The position numbers and the translations under genes are program-made. From contig JAUTDP010000005.1 of the NCBI GenBank assembly GCA_033439795.1, positions 2,075,001 to 2,139,000 of the forward strand: a stretch of DNA of 64,000 nucleotides, written 5' to 3'. This DNA is from Sordaria brevicollis. Its lineage: Eukaryota > Ascomycota > Sordariomycetes > Sordariales > Sordariaceae. Shown piece after piece: positions 37,926 through 50,421 of the stretch (positions are counted from its first letter, which is position 1; each line of letters starts with the position of its first letter). The notes under the pieces were generated by a model. That model was given only the letters and a program-made list of their open reading frames with translations. It ran no database searches and was not told the origin of the DNA.

Positions 37926-38260
37926 GGGCGTGTCCGACGACTCGGAAATCCGACCTGGAAATCTTCCAGGTCGTTTTTTTCCAAGTGCTGTTCGGCGACA
38001 CCTGGAAGTTGTCTACCTGGAAATCCCCCATTTCCAAGACCTGGAAATCATTCTTCTCCACAACAACCCAAACCACCAATAAGGTCATCGGATTCACACC
38101 CAAAATTCCGAAAGTCACTTCCACACCTCTAGACCTCTGGAAGCTCGACCTGGAAACGAGGACCTCCCAAACTCATTTCCGTATGGCTCGTACTCACCTT
38201 CTAAAATACATTTCCAGGTCACCATTTCCAGGCCGCATTTCCGAGTCGTCGGACACGACC
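37926..38260. mobile_element. PIF/Harbinger-like MITE, 335 bp
   Basis: Non-coding element bounded by 37-bp inverted repeats (37926-37962 and 38224-38260) that differ at three positions, sharing the core CGTGTCCGACGACTCGGAAA. It is flanked on both sides by TTA (37923-37925 and 38261-38263), the target duplication typical of PIF/Harbinger elements, and its ends begin GG(G/T)C. The 9-bp motif CCTGGAAAT occurs three times exactly on the plus strand and twice on the minus strand, with several near-copies. It is not RIP-mutated, which suits its length below the usual RIP threshold. No transposase is encoded, so it would have been moved by an enzyme elsewhere. Confidence 0.85.
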
Positions 38261-39295
38261 TTAACGTCGTGGGAAAGAAGTCCATGTCTGATCGGGACAA
38301 TGACTGGCGATCTGCCATCGAGCACAAGTTCCTAAATGAGCTAGAAAGCCATGCAACACCAAGGAAACCACGCTGATTGGCATGTACAACAATTATTACA
38401 AGCTATCAAGAACGACGACCGACATCAAGACCTCAGGCAGCCATGAAGTAAAAATAACACTTCAACTGCCAGCCTATTTGACTTTCGTCGTCCCAGACTC
38501 GCCAATTCTGACAAGATACGACGGCATTCAAGACATCACAAGAAGTAGCATGGTATGTAAGCAGATTCTATCTAACAGCAACCCGGTAGAGTATATAAGG
38601 CAGGTACCGCTAGCGAATTCGTCTGCTCATGGTGGTTCCTCTCGGCACGACTAAATGATCAGGACAGTTTTGGAGGAAGAGAAACGTCGTGATGATAAGG
38701 AATGGTGCCTGAGGAGAAAAAAAGAAGAGAAGAGGAGGAAGAGGAGAGGCGAGTGGCTGCACTTTTATTGAATTTGCGGTTGGACCCGCTACGGTCATGT
38801 GCGAGGTCAGGTGGGGCTGGGAGGTTTGTGGTGGGGTGCGGGGAGTTTGAAATTGGGGAAAGAGAGAGCTTTGCGCAAAGAGAAGGCGGTAAAGGATGCC
38901 AAGACTCAATTTGCTCCTCGAACGCGGCGGCAGAACCTCAAACGGCGGCAGGGCGGTTCGCGGAACTGACCAGGGGCAGGCAAGGTACAGCAGGGGACCG
39001 GGGCGCGGCATGAGAAAAAAGTGGGGTGCTAGCGGACATCGAAAAAGTTCACGGCCGGATTCCCGCGCTGGAGGTCTGCCGCTCTGCCTGCCCGCCCGCC
39101 GTCCGCCGCAGCGACCGACCCGACCGACCCCGTCCCGAATCCACTCCCCGAGCCTGCGAGTCTGAGCGAGAGTTGAGGATTGGACTGGCGCGCGCAGGAA
39201 TTACAGCCGTAGCTCCTCTCTCCTCCGTCCCGTATCCGTCGTTGTTTACACACCCGGGTCCCGGTCCGACAACCTATACACATAAACTGCCCATC
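38261..39295. other. Upstream region of mL46
   Basis: No gene recognised. Contains a purine-rich stretch (about 38700-38760) and a GC-rich stretch (about 39060-39160) just before the mL46 start, probably promoter and 5' UTR. Confidence 0.5.
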
Positions 39296-40638
39296 ATGTC
39301 GGCGTCGAGTAGGGGAGCTGCTCTCCTTAGGAGTATGTATACAAATTTCTTCCCTTTCTTTTCGTCTTGGTGTTGTTCAATGTTGCTGCGCATTGTTTGT
39401 TTCCTATGCATACCTACCTACCTCTCCCCCGGATCGCAAACCACTGCCACTTCAAGACAACACCATAACTAACCGTCGCAATCTCTCTTCTTTCCCACAG
39501 GCCAACAACGTTCCATCTGCCTACAATGCCGTACCCAATCCCGACTTGCGGCGCCCGCTTTCACCAGCGCCCCTAGACGCTACTATTCCGCCGAAGCCAC
39601 CACCACACCCGCCGCTTCCACAACAAGCACACCACCTCCCCCGCCGGTCAACCCCCCCGTCACCACATCAACAGGCACCCACGCCGCCACCTCGACCTCG
39701 TCGCAAATCTACCGCATCAAATCCGGCGTCATCCTCACCCGCCCCCCGCTCCTGACGAAGGACCTTACCCCCTTTGAAGAATCCTTCTACTTTTACCAAA
39801 AGCGCCTCAACGAGCGCCTCTCGGCTCCCTTCCGCAAGGATTTCTACTTCAAGAAGGACACCGCCGCCGACCTGGACTGGCGCATCAAGCTCAAGGAGCG
39901 CCACGGCGTGCCGGCCAAGGATATCGGGCGGTATAACCCGCGCGGACGCATGGCGTGGAACGATGAGCTTTTGGTTGGATCGGGAACGAGCAGCAGGGAG
40001 ACCATGGTGGAGAAGTTGCTGGCTGATGCCGAGATGAGAGTGTCGGAAGATGGTGAGGAGATCCCCGCTGAGGATCGGGTGCCTGTGGAGAAGCCGATGC
40101 CGAGACGGACGGAGGCGGATGAGAAGGGGGATGTGCGGAGGCTGGATCGGGCGTTGGATAGGACGCTTTATCTGGTGGTGAAGAAGAAGGCGCCTGAGGT
40201 TAAGGAGGGGCAGAAGGTTGATGAGAGGGCGCAGTGGGTTTTCCCTACTGGCGTTGTGCCCACGGAGGAGGGTCTTCATGAGGTTCGTTTCCCGCTTTCC
40301 CTTACATACCCGCCATTGCCACTAACGTGACATGAAAACAGACCGCAGCCCGCATCCTCACCGAGTCCGCCGGCGTCAACATGAACACCTGGATCGTCGG
40401 TCGCGTGCCTGTCGCGCACCACGTCATCCGCCCCGTGTTCGGCCAGAAGGACGGTGCCTTGCTCAAGAAGGGCGAGAAGATCTTCTTCCTCAAGGGCCGC
40501 ATCATGGCCGGCCAGGCTGACTTGTCCAACAACCTCCACGATCTTGTGGATTTCAAGTGGCTCACCCAGGAGGAGCTGCGCAGCACCCTGGCGGAGGACT
40601 ATTTCCACAGTGTGAAGGGTATGTTTGGTGAGAGGTGA
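39296..40638 (+). CDS. mrpl17: Mitochondrial large-subunit ribosomal protein mL46 (yeast MRPL17)
   Basis: Exons 39296-39332, 39501-40282 and 40342-40638 give 371 aa. The first 45 residues are rich in Arg, Ser, Ala and Gln and end in RRYYS, a typical matrix-targeting presequence with a processing-site arginine. A Pro/Thr/Ser linker follows, then the conserved body (IKSGVILTRPPLLTKDLTPFE, KDIGRYNPRGR) and a degenerate Nudix-fold C-terminus ending in YFHSVKGMFGER. mL46 is a structural protein of the 54S mitoribosomal subunit and is not expected to be a hydrolase. The first intron (168 nt) splits the presequence, with the frame AGG-A|GC restored on joining. Confidence 0.93.
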
Positions 40639-41860
40639 ATAGCCCATTACTGATTGGGCTATGGGGTGAGAACAAGATGTGGGGGCGGTGGATAGAGTAG
40701 ATGTAATGGGCTATGTATCCATATGATCTGGGAAGCTCTGAAGGGGTAGAGTGATGGAGACGAAAGAAGAGCTTTGTGTACAAATGTATTGATATCAAAA
40801 GATGGTCTTTTTTTTCGGTTCAGCTTTCGTCGATGGTCAAGGCACGGGTTGTTTCCATTTGTTGCTGTATGCGCTGAACCGAGCATGGAAAAGAACAAAC
40901 ACCCTACGTGTCTAACTTGGACACAACTTCAAGTCCCGAGAGTTGAGAGAAGTACTCAACGACATGGCCCTACCAAACACGTTCACGGCAAGTCATGTTC
41001 GGGAAAAGGAAGAGGGCAATGGTGGCATAAAGCACATCACATAGACGATGGGGTTAGAAAAATAGAGCCCTCCTCATTTATTTGCTGGTCTTTAATGTTG
41101 AACGGTGTAAGAAGATTCGCCGATGTTTGAGATCTGGGCTATACGGTAGAGTCATGTCACAGTTGGCCATAAACAAGCATTTCCTCAAATTCACATCTAT
41201 ATGGGCATGCCCTCCAGGACTCCTCAGCCCTGCCACCGAATGTTACAACCAGCCAAAGGTTGCTCGCGAAGACTTTGATTACAGCGACCCAGGTTGCAAC
41301 TCATAATGTCAAATCCGTGCTGTGTACGAGTTCGAACAGATAACGACATAACATAAAGGAATTGAAATCACAGAGTCAATCCTTCAGCATGCCTCATCAC
41401 CCAACCCAGAATATCATGAACCGCCGGACTCCATATGAAGACACTAAAGGGAACATCACCACTGAAGAAAGTCATGCCTCTGTCATTGCCACTAAAAAAT
41501 CCTAACCTAACGTATAAAAAAGCTAAAAACCGCGCGCCAGTTTGCCCGCCGCCCAGGATATTTACCCAGATATTGCGCCCTAGCCAGCCAGTCCGGTTCC
41601 TGATAGTCCTGTCCTGATACCATACAACCATCTAACATATACATCACATGATCTGTGATTACCATAGAAAGTTACTTCTTCCAATCATTCAATACCAAAT
41701 CCATAAACGCTCAGTTCAATCCATAAGTGTTGACCTGATGATGACTGATGTGGCCTTACCCACTGAAATGCTGGATAGAGCTCGAGGCTTTTCCTCTGCA
41801 GTTAAATCTCTGCTTTCTGTTTCCATCTTCTACCGTAACCGGGGCTCTGATGCGCATCAA
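40639..41860. other. Convergent intergenic region
   Basis: Between the stop codons of mL46 (+) and the RING-PHD gene (-). Holds the 3' UTRs; no gene recognised. Confidence 0.5.
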
Positions 41861-44025
41861 CTACGCCTTCAACTGCTCAACCGCCCGCGTGACCTCCTTA
41901 GCCGCGATCTTCTCCCAGCTCTCCTTCAGCTCGTCACCCAAATCCATCGCAGGGTCCTTGACTTCCTCGTAAAGCTTCCTCGACACATCCCGGTTGATGC
42001 TCTCGTACTGCTCCGCTGTGATCTTCTGCGAATGCCAATGAGGCCTCAACGCGCCCCGTACAATGCTATTGATGCTCTGCTTCACGTCGAGAGGCAAAGC
42101 AGGTCGTGATGGCGAAGTCTCTGGTGATCGGTGTGACGCCCTGGGATGAGGTCGGCGCGCCAGCGATGCTTGGACAGCAGTCGACGTTGATGATTGTGCT
42201 GCTGGGCCGTTCTGCTGGAGAGTACGACCACGATGTTGCTGTTGCTGCTGCTGCTCCGTATCGCTGTTCTCAGGCGAGGTTCGGCTTCTAGGTCTGTTGT
42301 TCGGCGACGACGAGCGGGAAGTCTTGGCTGTCGGTGTTCTTGGGCCGTTGAGCGAAAAGTTTGCCGGAGCATAGACGGGGGCCAGATAGGAGCTGAGGCC
42401 TGGAGAACTTGGTCGGCTCATGACCATCGGCGGTGTGGTCGCCCGAGGGCTGACATACGTGGGAATCGGTGATCCTGTGTCGATGCTTCCTGGAACAGGA
42501 AGTTCGGGAAGACCCTGGAAGCCATCCTCCTCAGAAGGCGTGCTCATCTCCACCTCCTTGAGTAAAGACGACAAGAATGACGGAGCTGTTTCGGTAGATG
42601 CTGACGGTCCGGCGGTGGAGGCTGAGCTTGGCTGATTCGCAGCTGAGGTAGACGGCTCGCCGTTGGTGGTTGTATGTAATCTCCGCGTTCGTGGCCTCTT
42701 GAGTTTCCTCTCCGGCTCATGGTTGGATGCCTCGGCTTCATGACTAATGGAGCGTGACTTGCGCTTGCGACTCGACGAGCCCTCAGGATTGCCTCTGGCC
42801 ATCTCGAACGCGCCCCAAGCTCGTTCCTCCTCCCTAGTCGGTCGAGGTGATGGTTCGCGTGGGACGTATCGACTTTGGAAGACACTGGGCATGTTGGTGG
42901 TAAAAACGTCTCGAGCTCCCAGCCTAGTGGCGATCTGTAGACGCTGCTGCCACCTTTCGTGCTCCAACCTTTCCTGCTCCCTAAGCCGCTGTGAACGGCG
43001 GTAGTTCTCAAGGTCCTCCAAGGTTCCGTCGTCACCATCGTCATCCTGGTAATCAAGGTCCAAGCTCAGGGCATCCCAAACTCTGCCGGCAATCCTACCC
43101 CAAGCACCTTGCCACTCGTCTGATCTAGCCCGTATCCTAGCCCGGCGCATGCTGCCTTGGGTTCGTGGGAAGTAGTAATTGCCGCGCTCGCGCTGGGCGT
43201 TTTGAGATTCACGACGAGTCCTCGGAGCTGGCGCAAAATCGGACGGCATCCCATCTTGGGCGTTAATATCTTCACCTAACACGTCCGCACATTCCATGCA
43301 GAACCAGTGACTAGGCGGGACCCTCTCCAAGCCAATGCAATATGTATGATATGGCGTATCGCATCCATCGCACAACAACAGAACCTCCTCGTTATCGGAA
43401 CGGTTGCATATGGGGCACGGTAGACTAACGTCCTCTTCGGGTTCGGGGTTCTCGTCAAGCCATTGTTGGGGGTCGAAATCGGCTACCTGCTTCTTGTCTT
43501 CGACATGATAAGAACTCAGTAGTTTACCTGTCATTACATAGTATTGGTTAGCTAATGTTGCTCTCTTTGTTTGGAAATCTATAGTAACACACCTCCTATC
43601 TTGTCGTACACATGCACCAGGTGGAATTGCTGGCGGCAAATGGGACAGCTGTTGGCCTTGTCGGTCCAAAGTCTGAGGCAAGAATCGTGCAGAGCGTGGC
43701 CACAAACTTGAATCTCGGCTACATGGTCGTGTTTGTTGTCGTGTTTCCTCGAAGTTGTACCTGTGTTGCTGGCGGTTGTGCTGAGAGGGCTGTTGTTGCT
43801 GTTGCTGTTGCTGTTGCTGGCATCGTTGAATTCCTTGGGTGGTGTAACTGCGTCTACTTCGATGGATGCGGCGGGCGGCGCTCCGGGCTCACTTGAATCC
43901 CCTGCTGTGGTAGTGGCAGGAGGAGCAGCGCTGACGGAGGACGAGGACGGGTTCTTGTGTGGGTCTTGTTCTGAGGGTTGTTGGACGTCTAGAGTCTCTA
44001 GACAGACAATGCACTGATCAGCCAT
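41861..44025 (-). CDS. RING-PHD finger protein, PHRF1/Asr1-like ubiquitin ligase
   Basis: Exons 44025-43593 and 43527-41861 give 699 aa; the 65-nt intron has branch site GCTAAC. The N-terminal RING-H2 is split: C5xxC8 is followed by about 100 residues of Ser/Asn/Pro-rich insertion before C108-x-H110-x2-H113-x2-C116 and C127xxC130. A PHD finger follows (CPIC at 182-185 through CMEC at about 224). The middle is basic and disordered. The C-terminus (LRPHWHSQKITAEQYESINR, about 642-661) resembles the SRI-like segment that binds the RNA polymerase II tail in human PHRF1. Yeast Asr1 is a RING/PHD E3 that ubiquitinates RNA polymerase II, so a nuclear ligase acting on transcription machinery is likely. 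Orthology to Asr1 is an inference from domain order. Confidence 0.88.
43791..43819. repeat. (TTGCTG)n-type microsatellite in coding sequence
   Basis: Encodes the Ser-Asn run (NSNSNSNN) inside the insertion that splits the RING finger of the minus-strand gene. Confidence 0.85.
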
Positions 44026-45142
44026 CACGACTGGGATGGTGGCGCGATGATGCTGAAAAACGCAGACTTTGGGAGAACAAGTGGAATGAAGTCATGCAAA
44101 AAAGATATAGTGAGAGATGTGCAAGGGCGCGATTGGCAACGTTCTAAAAGAAGTTACCTGGCCAAGCACTTTCAAACAGTCGACGATGACTGCCTCCTGA
44201 TAAAGAGTGGTTAGTCACTTCAGGGCTAGTAAAGAGGTTGTTGACTGTTGCTGTATAGTTGGCGGTGCTGGCGTTGACGGTGGTGGTAATGGTGTGTAAG
44301 TGATTTGCGGTAACAGTGTGGGTTTGGGTTTGTGCAGAGAGGTGAATGGGTAGTTTAGTTTGCCGCTGGAGAGTATAGAGCCCGGTAAGGTGAGGTTGGA
44401 TGAGTTGCGGGAGGGAAAGACGGCCGAAAGTGTGCAGATGGAGACTGGATACCTCTAGGTCACAGGTCGGATCCGTTTCGGTAAATGGTGACGGGATGAC
44501 AGGTGAAGGAAGTGGAAGGGAAGAAGCAACAACGTCTCAAGCTAAGAAAGAGGTACCATAGAGGTGGGAAAGTGGAATTTCAAGGTAGGTTGCTTGTGAA
44601 CGGGCCACTCACGAAGGAGCGGGAGAGAGAACAAGTGGAAAGAGCCAACAAGGGACCTGGAGCCTTGAAAAGCTTCCATCCAACGGATAATTGAGAGAGG
44701 TAAAGTGAGACTTGGGAAGCTGCAGTGAGCAGAGAGAAAAGAGAGATGGGAATCCGAGAACCCTTGTGGTCCTTTTTTTCAAGAAGGGAAGGAAGGTCCA
44801 GTCCTGTCCTGCACGGGCCTGGGTTGTTTGTTTTTGGGGGGAGTGTTCGAGCGTTGGAGAAGGAAACAACTAACGAATCCACTGCACTGCTTGCGCTTCC
44901 CACTGGTTGATTGAGTCTTGTTGGAGGAAGAAGAGAGACGAGAGTCGGAAGGAAGAATGACAGAGAGATGCCTGCCACCAAAAAAGATTCCAGCTCTGGT
45001 AGACGGCCTTTTTTTCGCCTTCAAAGCCCCGTGTTAAACGCAACCGAGACAATGGACCAATCCCACGCGAAGATGGAGGCCCCGCCCAACACTATTCACA
45101 CCAGGGCCAGGGACAGGGTCGGAGGTCACTCATTCATAAATA
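44026..45142. other. Upstream region of the RING-PHD gene
   Basis: Probable promoter and 5' UTR near 44026. No gene recognised in the rest. Ends at the TA target site of the next MITE. Confidence 0.5.
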
Positions 45143-45499
45143 CAGTCAAGTCTGCAATTAAGCATATTGGGCATAGTGATAATCTGGGATTAAGAATCAA
45201 AATCGGCGCCACCGTTCCATTTTGGTGTAAATTACAGCAGATTAAGCATATTTTCTATATTAGCATAACGATCAGAATCTAGCCTCGATTTGTATGGTGA
45301 TCGTTATACCCAATAGGCGGGAGACATAGGGAAAACCGCCAAGATGTTGTAACTTGTACCTCAACTAGGACTTTCTTGGTGCTGAAATACCTGCCCGAAG
45401 CCTGCCTTGGCGCTCTTGGCAGTCTGAGAATAGTGATAATTTGGGAATAGTGATCAAGATTCGTGCTACGGTGGATATGCTTAATTGTAGACTTGACTG
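45143..45499. mobile_element. Mariner-like (Stowaway-type) MITE, 357 bp
   Basis: Inverted repeats of 25 bp beginning CAGTCAAGTCT and ending AATTAAGCATAT (45143-45167 and 45475-45499, one mismatch) are flanked by TA on both sides (45141-45142 and 45500-45501), the Tc1/mariner target duplication. CAGT ends are common in that superfamily. Subterminal sequence near each end (ATAGTGATAAT.TGGGA) is repeated in direct orientation, and a shorter inverted repeat (ATAACGATCA/TGATCGTTAT) lies in the middle. No open frame of note; hence non-autonomous. Little RIP is seen. Confidence 0.8.
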
Positions 45500-45655
45500 T
45501 ATAGCTACTACCTATATAAACTGTTCTTACGTTCACTTAGTAAGCTCTACAAGGAAACCACACCCGAAGGAATGGCTAGCTGACTCACTGTTGGCTTTCT
45601 GGATATTCTTACGAATGCTAAAAACCTAATATTTCCCCGAGTAAGCCTCGAATGC

Positions 45656-45947
45656 TGTCACGGCAAAAAGGAAGAGCTTGTGATAAAATAACAATATTCC
45701 TTAATTGATAGAAAATCGTAAGATAAAGAAAAAAGGAAAACTAATCGTACAAGAATGGAAGCGTAGGCGGAAAGATATAGGCCCTGCGTTCCATAGAGTA
45801 AATGGGTTATGCGGGTAAATGGCTATACAGCGTTCGCTAATATAAATAAGTGATTTATAATAATAAATCCCTAGTTCACCTAATTCCTTAAATAACTTAG
45901 TAATATATAATAAATTATATAACTAGCGGGTAAACTATATTATTATA
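45656..45947 (-). repeat. Left LTR of the gypsy element
   Basis: 292 bp, collinear with 52285-52576. The outer end is less mutated (TGTCACGGCAAAAAGG) and the inner end strongly mutated (...ATTATTATA for ...GCCGTCACA). Confidence 0.9.
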
Positions 45948-48399
45948 TTACCCCCCCTTTAAAAAGATTCGCCTCGAATTTTTTAAAAATGTAATTACTT
46001 CTTCCTCCTTAACCTCCTATTACTTATTTAAATTAATAAATTATCCTCCTTATATTCTAATACTTCCTCCTTTCATATCGCTACTATAATTTAATTTTAT
46101 AATTTCCAAAGGGGCCCGGCTGCCTCCGGATATTCTTTATAATATTCTTTTAATTTAATTACTATATTTTTAAAATCGTTAGTAAAATACTATTCCGGGT
46201 CTAAATTCTAATCGGTCTACTTTATTTAATAAAATAATTTACTTTAATCTACCTTTAAAATTATAATTTCCTTTACTTCGTATTCTTCGTCCTTAAATAC
46301 AATTTCCCTTAACGGATTTTCTAATACTTATCCTAATAATAAATTATTTAAAAATTTCCTTAATTTATCCGGCGGGAATTAATTAAATATCTTCTACGAA
46401 GAAAATAATTATATTAAAAAAATATTACCCTTTTTACTTATAATAAGAAAATATTACCTTATTAATAGAAAATCCAATTTATTATTCGGATAATCGGTCG
46501 ACCAATTCTTTTTAATAATAAAGATTCGATTTCTTACGTCGAAATCCGGCTTATAACGTTTTTTATTTATTTAAATAACCTATTTCCATTATATTACTTC
46601 GATATATTTCTTAGCGTAATTTACGTATTTTTGAATTTTTTTAACGGTATTTCGAATATTTTATCGGTTTAAACGTTCTATAAAAGGTATACTTTCTAAA
46701 TTTATTATTACCTTTTAATCCGAAAAGGTAGGTATTAAAAATCCGAATAAAATTTTATAAGGTTAAAAGTTTGTATTATCTTATAATAAATTATTCTATA
46801 TATAATCCAAAATTAAGATTATTTCCGACTAATTATTTTAATTATAATTAATATATAATCGTAATTTCTAATTAATTTATTTATAAAAATCCTCGATTTA
46901 GCCTAAAGTTTATAAATATCCAGTTAAAACTAATAATTATTTAATCCCGATTAAAGAAATTAATTCTTATAAAAAATCTAATCTAAATTATAATCCCCTA
47001 TTATTAATAAATTCTTTAAATAAATTAAAAATGCAAAATAGCCCTTTATAATATAATTTATAAATTTCTTTACCCGTAATTATCGATTTATAAAAAAATA
47101 ACTAAATAATTTTTAATAAGGGATCGATTATACTTATTAAATTATTATAACCGTATTTATTTATAAATATCTTCTTAAAATTTACTACTAAACGGTTCTA
47201 AATCCTTTTAAATACTTCAATACTTTAGAATATCCCCGGTATTTTACTTCAAAGGTACTTTAAAGTATAATAAACCGTATAATTAATTATATAACGATTT
47301 ACGTCTTTTATTAAACTAGGCTATTAATATCAAATTATTATTAATTTCTATATTTTATTCCTTCCAGGGTAGGCTATTATTAATATATTATAATAATCCT
47401 AAATTATTCAGATTTTTAATATTCTTTCCGGGATTACGAAGCGGCCGCGAAATAATAATAATTATTTTTATAATATTATAAAATCTAATTCTCCCCGCCG
47501 AACCTTCTCTCGATACTCTTCTAATAAAATATCTATTTTATTAACTTCTAATAATTAATAAATAAATTTATAACCGATTATTATTTTAAAGATATTTATT
47601 ACATCTAATATATAAATATAAATTATATCTTCCCCCTCTTCTATAGGTTTAAAGAAGCGTATAATTTATTATAATTCCTTCCTTTCCTTTTAATCTTTAA
47701 TATTTTCAAACTTCCGAAATAAAGTATTAGCCGTAACGTTATCCTTATTAGGTCGGTAAATAATTAAGAAATTATATTATGATAATAATTATACTTATAC
47801 TATTTATTTCGTATTTAATAAATATTTAATATTAAAATACTTTAATACTTCGTAATCCGTAATAATTATAAAAGGCTTAGTCCGTTAGAGCCTAATAAAT
47901 TCCGAACGCTAATATATTAATACTTTTATTATAATTAATATTTTTTTATTATATATTAAGTAATTATACTCTATTCTTTATATTATTTCTAAAAAATAAA
48001 CAATAGGGTACTACCTATCCTCGTATTTCTAAAATAAAACGCTAACTAACACTCCGTCTAACGCATTTATCTCCAACCTTATCTCCCTCTCGAAATCGAA
48101 ATAGGCGAATATTAATACATTAATTAAATATTACTTTAAAGTATTAAACGCTATCTAATACTCCCCTATTTAATTAAACGCTTCCCCTTTTTTTATTAAC
48201 GCTATTAACGGTTTTAAAATCCTCCTATATTCCTTTATAAATTTATAATAGAAATTATAAAAACCTAAAAACGATTATACGCCCTTAACTATTAATAATT
48301 CTTTCTATTCTTTAATTACTTAAATCTTCGCCAAATTTACCGAAATCCTATTAATATTAATAATAAACCTTAGAAACTTCGTCTTAATAATATAGAATT

Positions 48400-48560
48400 T
48401 ATATTTATTTAAATCAATTTATAGCCCGGCCTAACGGAACTTCTTTAATACTTTTTTAACGTAAATTTCGTATTCCTCTTCATTATTAAAATAAATTAAA
48501 ATATTATCGATATAAATATTATAAAAATCGTCTAAATATCCTATTAAAGCGTCGTTAATA
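48400..48560 (-). pseudogene. Reverse transcriptase remnant of the gypsy element
   Basis: On the minus strand the frame reads ..IYIDNILIYFNN.., the YIDD catalytic box with the second Asp changed to Asn by G-to-A. It is followed by VKKVLKKFR and a lysine-aromatic-Phe-Leu-Gly-Phe segment matching the region after the catalytic box in Ty3/gypsy RT. RIP stops interrupt it. Confidence 0.85.
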
Positions 48561-50379
48561 TACTTTTAAAACGTTAATAATTTATTAATTAATTCGAAAA
48601 ATAATATTTTATATTTATAAATTTTATACCGAATACGGAAGGTTATAAACTCTTTATCGTTTAAATATATACGGATATAATAAAAAACTTATTAAATATC
48701 GATTTTAATAAAAATTTTTACTCTAATTATTCGGGTTAACGTTTCTTCGATAAAAAATAACGGGTAGCGGTCTTTCCGAATAATTTTATTCAATTTCCAA
48801 TAATTTACGTAGAAGCGGAATTTTTTATTAATTTTAAATATAAAAAAAATAAAGGTAATTTATAGCGCGGAAGTATTTTTAATAAAATTTTTATTTAAAT
48901 TTTTTATAATATATAATTAATATATTTTTAATTCGTCCGTATTTATTTTATATAATAAATTATAATTTAAATTTTTAAAATTAATTCCCTTTTATAATTG
49001 GATATAATAATTACTATTCCCTAATTCTAATAATATATTTAACCGTCGTTTACTAAAAATATCTTCGTAATTATAATAATAAATAAGAATTTATTATAAA
49101 ATTTATTCCCGTTCCTCCGAATCTAAGCCGTTAAAATACTCTTAATCCCTATATTCTTCGATAAAGCAATCAATTTTGTATAAATTCGTTACTCCTAAAT
49201 ATTCTTTCTTTATTATTTATATAAAGGCTACGGAATTAATAATAATTATATCGGGTATTCGCTCTTTATATTATACGGCTCCCCTTTTTTATTTAAAATA
49301 ATTTTAATCGTCTTTCTTTATACTATTATTAAAATCCTCTCCCTATAATTATTCTTTAAAATACTTTAAATCCTCTTTAAAATCTCTCTTTTACTCCTTT
49401 AATACTTTTATTAATACTTTCTTTAATTCTATTAATAACGGTAGAAATTTATTTTATAAAGCCTATTCTATAGAATTTTATATTTTTTTAATAAAGTCGG
49501 TTATTTTTTTATCGGTTGTAATTTTCTATAGAATATTAATTATTAAGCGTATTATTTATTTAATCGAAAATAAAAGTTATAAAATATTTTCGAACTCTTA
49601 AATTCGGCGATATATTATAACCCCGTTACGCTTTCGTTTATCTTCTTTTTCTATAAATTATTTTCTACGGATAACGTCCTTTTAATATTTTAAATCGATA
49701 AATTAACCTTTACTATCCTCGATATAAATATTCCTTATTTAATTAGGGTTTATTAATTAATCGTTACTAAATAATAATTTTCTACGTAAATAATCGATTA
49801 TTATATTATAATATTCGAATTAAATATAGCCAATTATTATATCGTAGTAAATATTAATAATAATTAATTATTTATTATAAATAATACGGTTTTATATCGT
49901 AACGTTCGCTTTAAATACAATAATAATCTTTCTACCATTTTCCTCCGCAAAGGGTCCTCTTATATTAATAAAATCGAAATCGTTTTTTACTTCGAATTTT
50001 AAAAGGCGTTATAAACAATTTATAATCTTTTAATTAATTAAAATATATATAACTACTCCCGAATTTATAATAACTTTTTTAATAATAATAATAATTCTAT
50101 TATTATTTATAAAAGCGGATATAATAAAAGGGTCTCCTCCTAAATAATTATATAGGAAATCCTTTTTCGCGCTATTAAATACTTTTCCTTATCTTTACTA
50201 TATAAACCTCCCTAAATGGGAATTTATTTTATTTAAAGTATTTAATTTTTTAATTTATCCTTTTCTTTACTTTTATCCTCCTTTTTATTTTTAATTCTAT
50301 AATAGGCGTATATAAATTGAAAACGGGTACGGTAATCGATCGCGGCTATAAAGCGTCCGTTCGAATCGGACTTCTTAGG

Positions 50380-50421
50380 ATAATTTTTAGCGCAATATCC
50401 TTATTCCTTATAAATAAAATA
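50380..50421 (-). pseudogene. Gag zinc-knuckle remnant of the gypsy element
   Basis: The minus strand reads YFIYKE*GYCAKNY. The Tyr codons TAT stand where Cys (TGT/TGC) and His (CAT/CAC) are expected, giving the C-x2-C-x4-H-x4-C spacing of a retroviral zinc knuckle after allowing for RIP. Confidence 0.7.
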
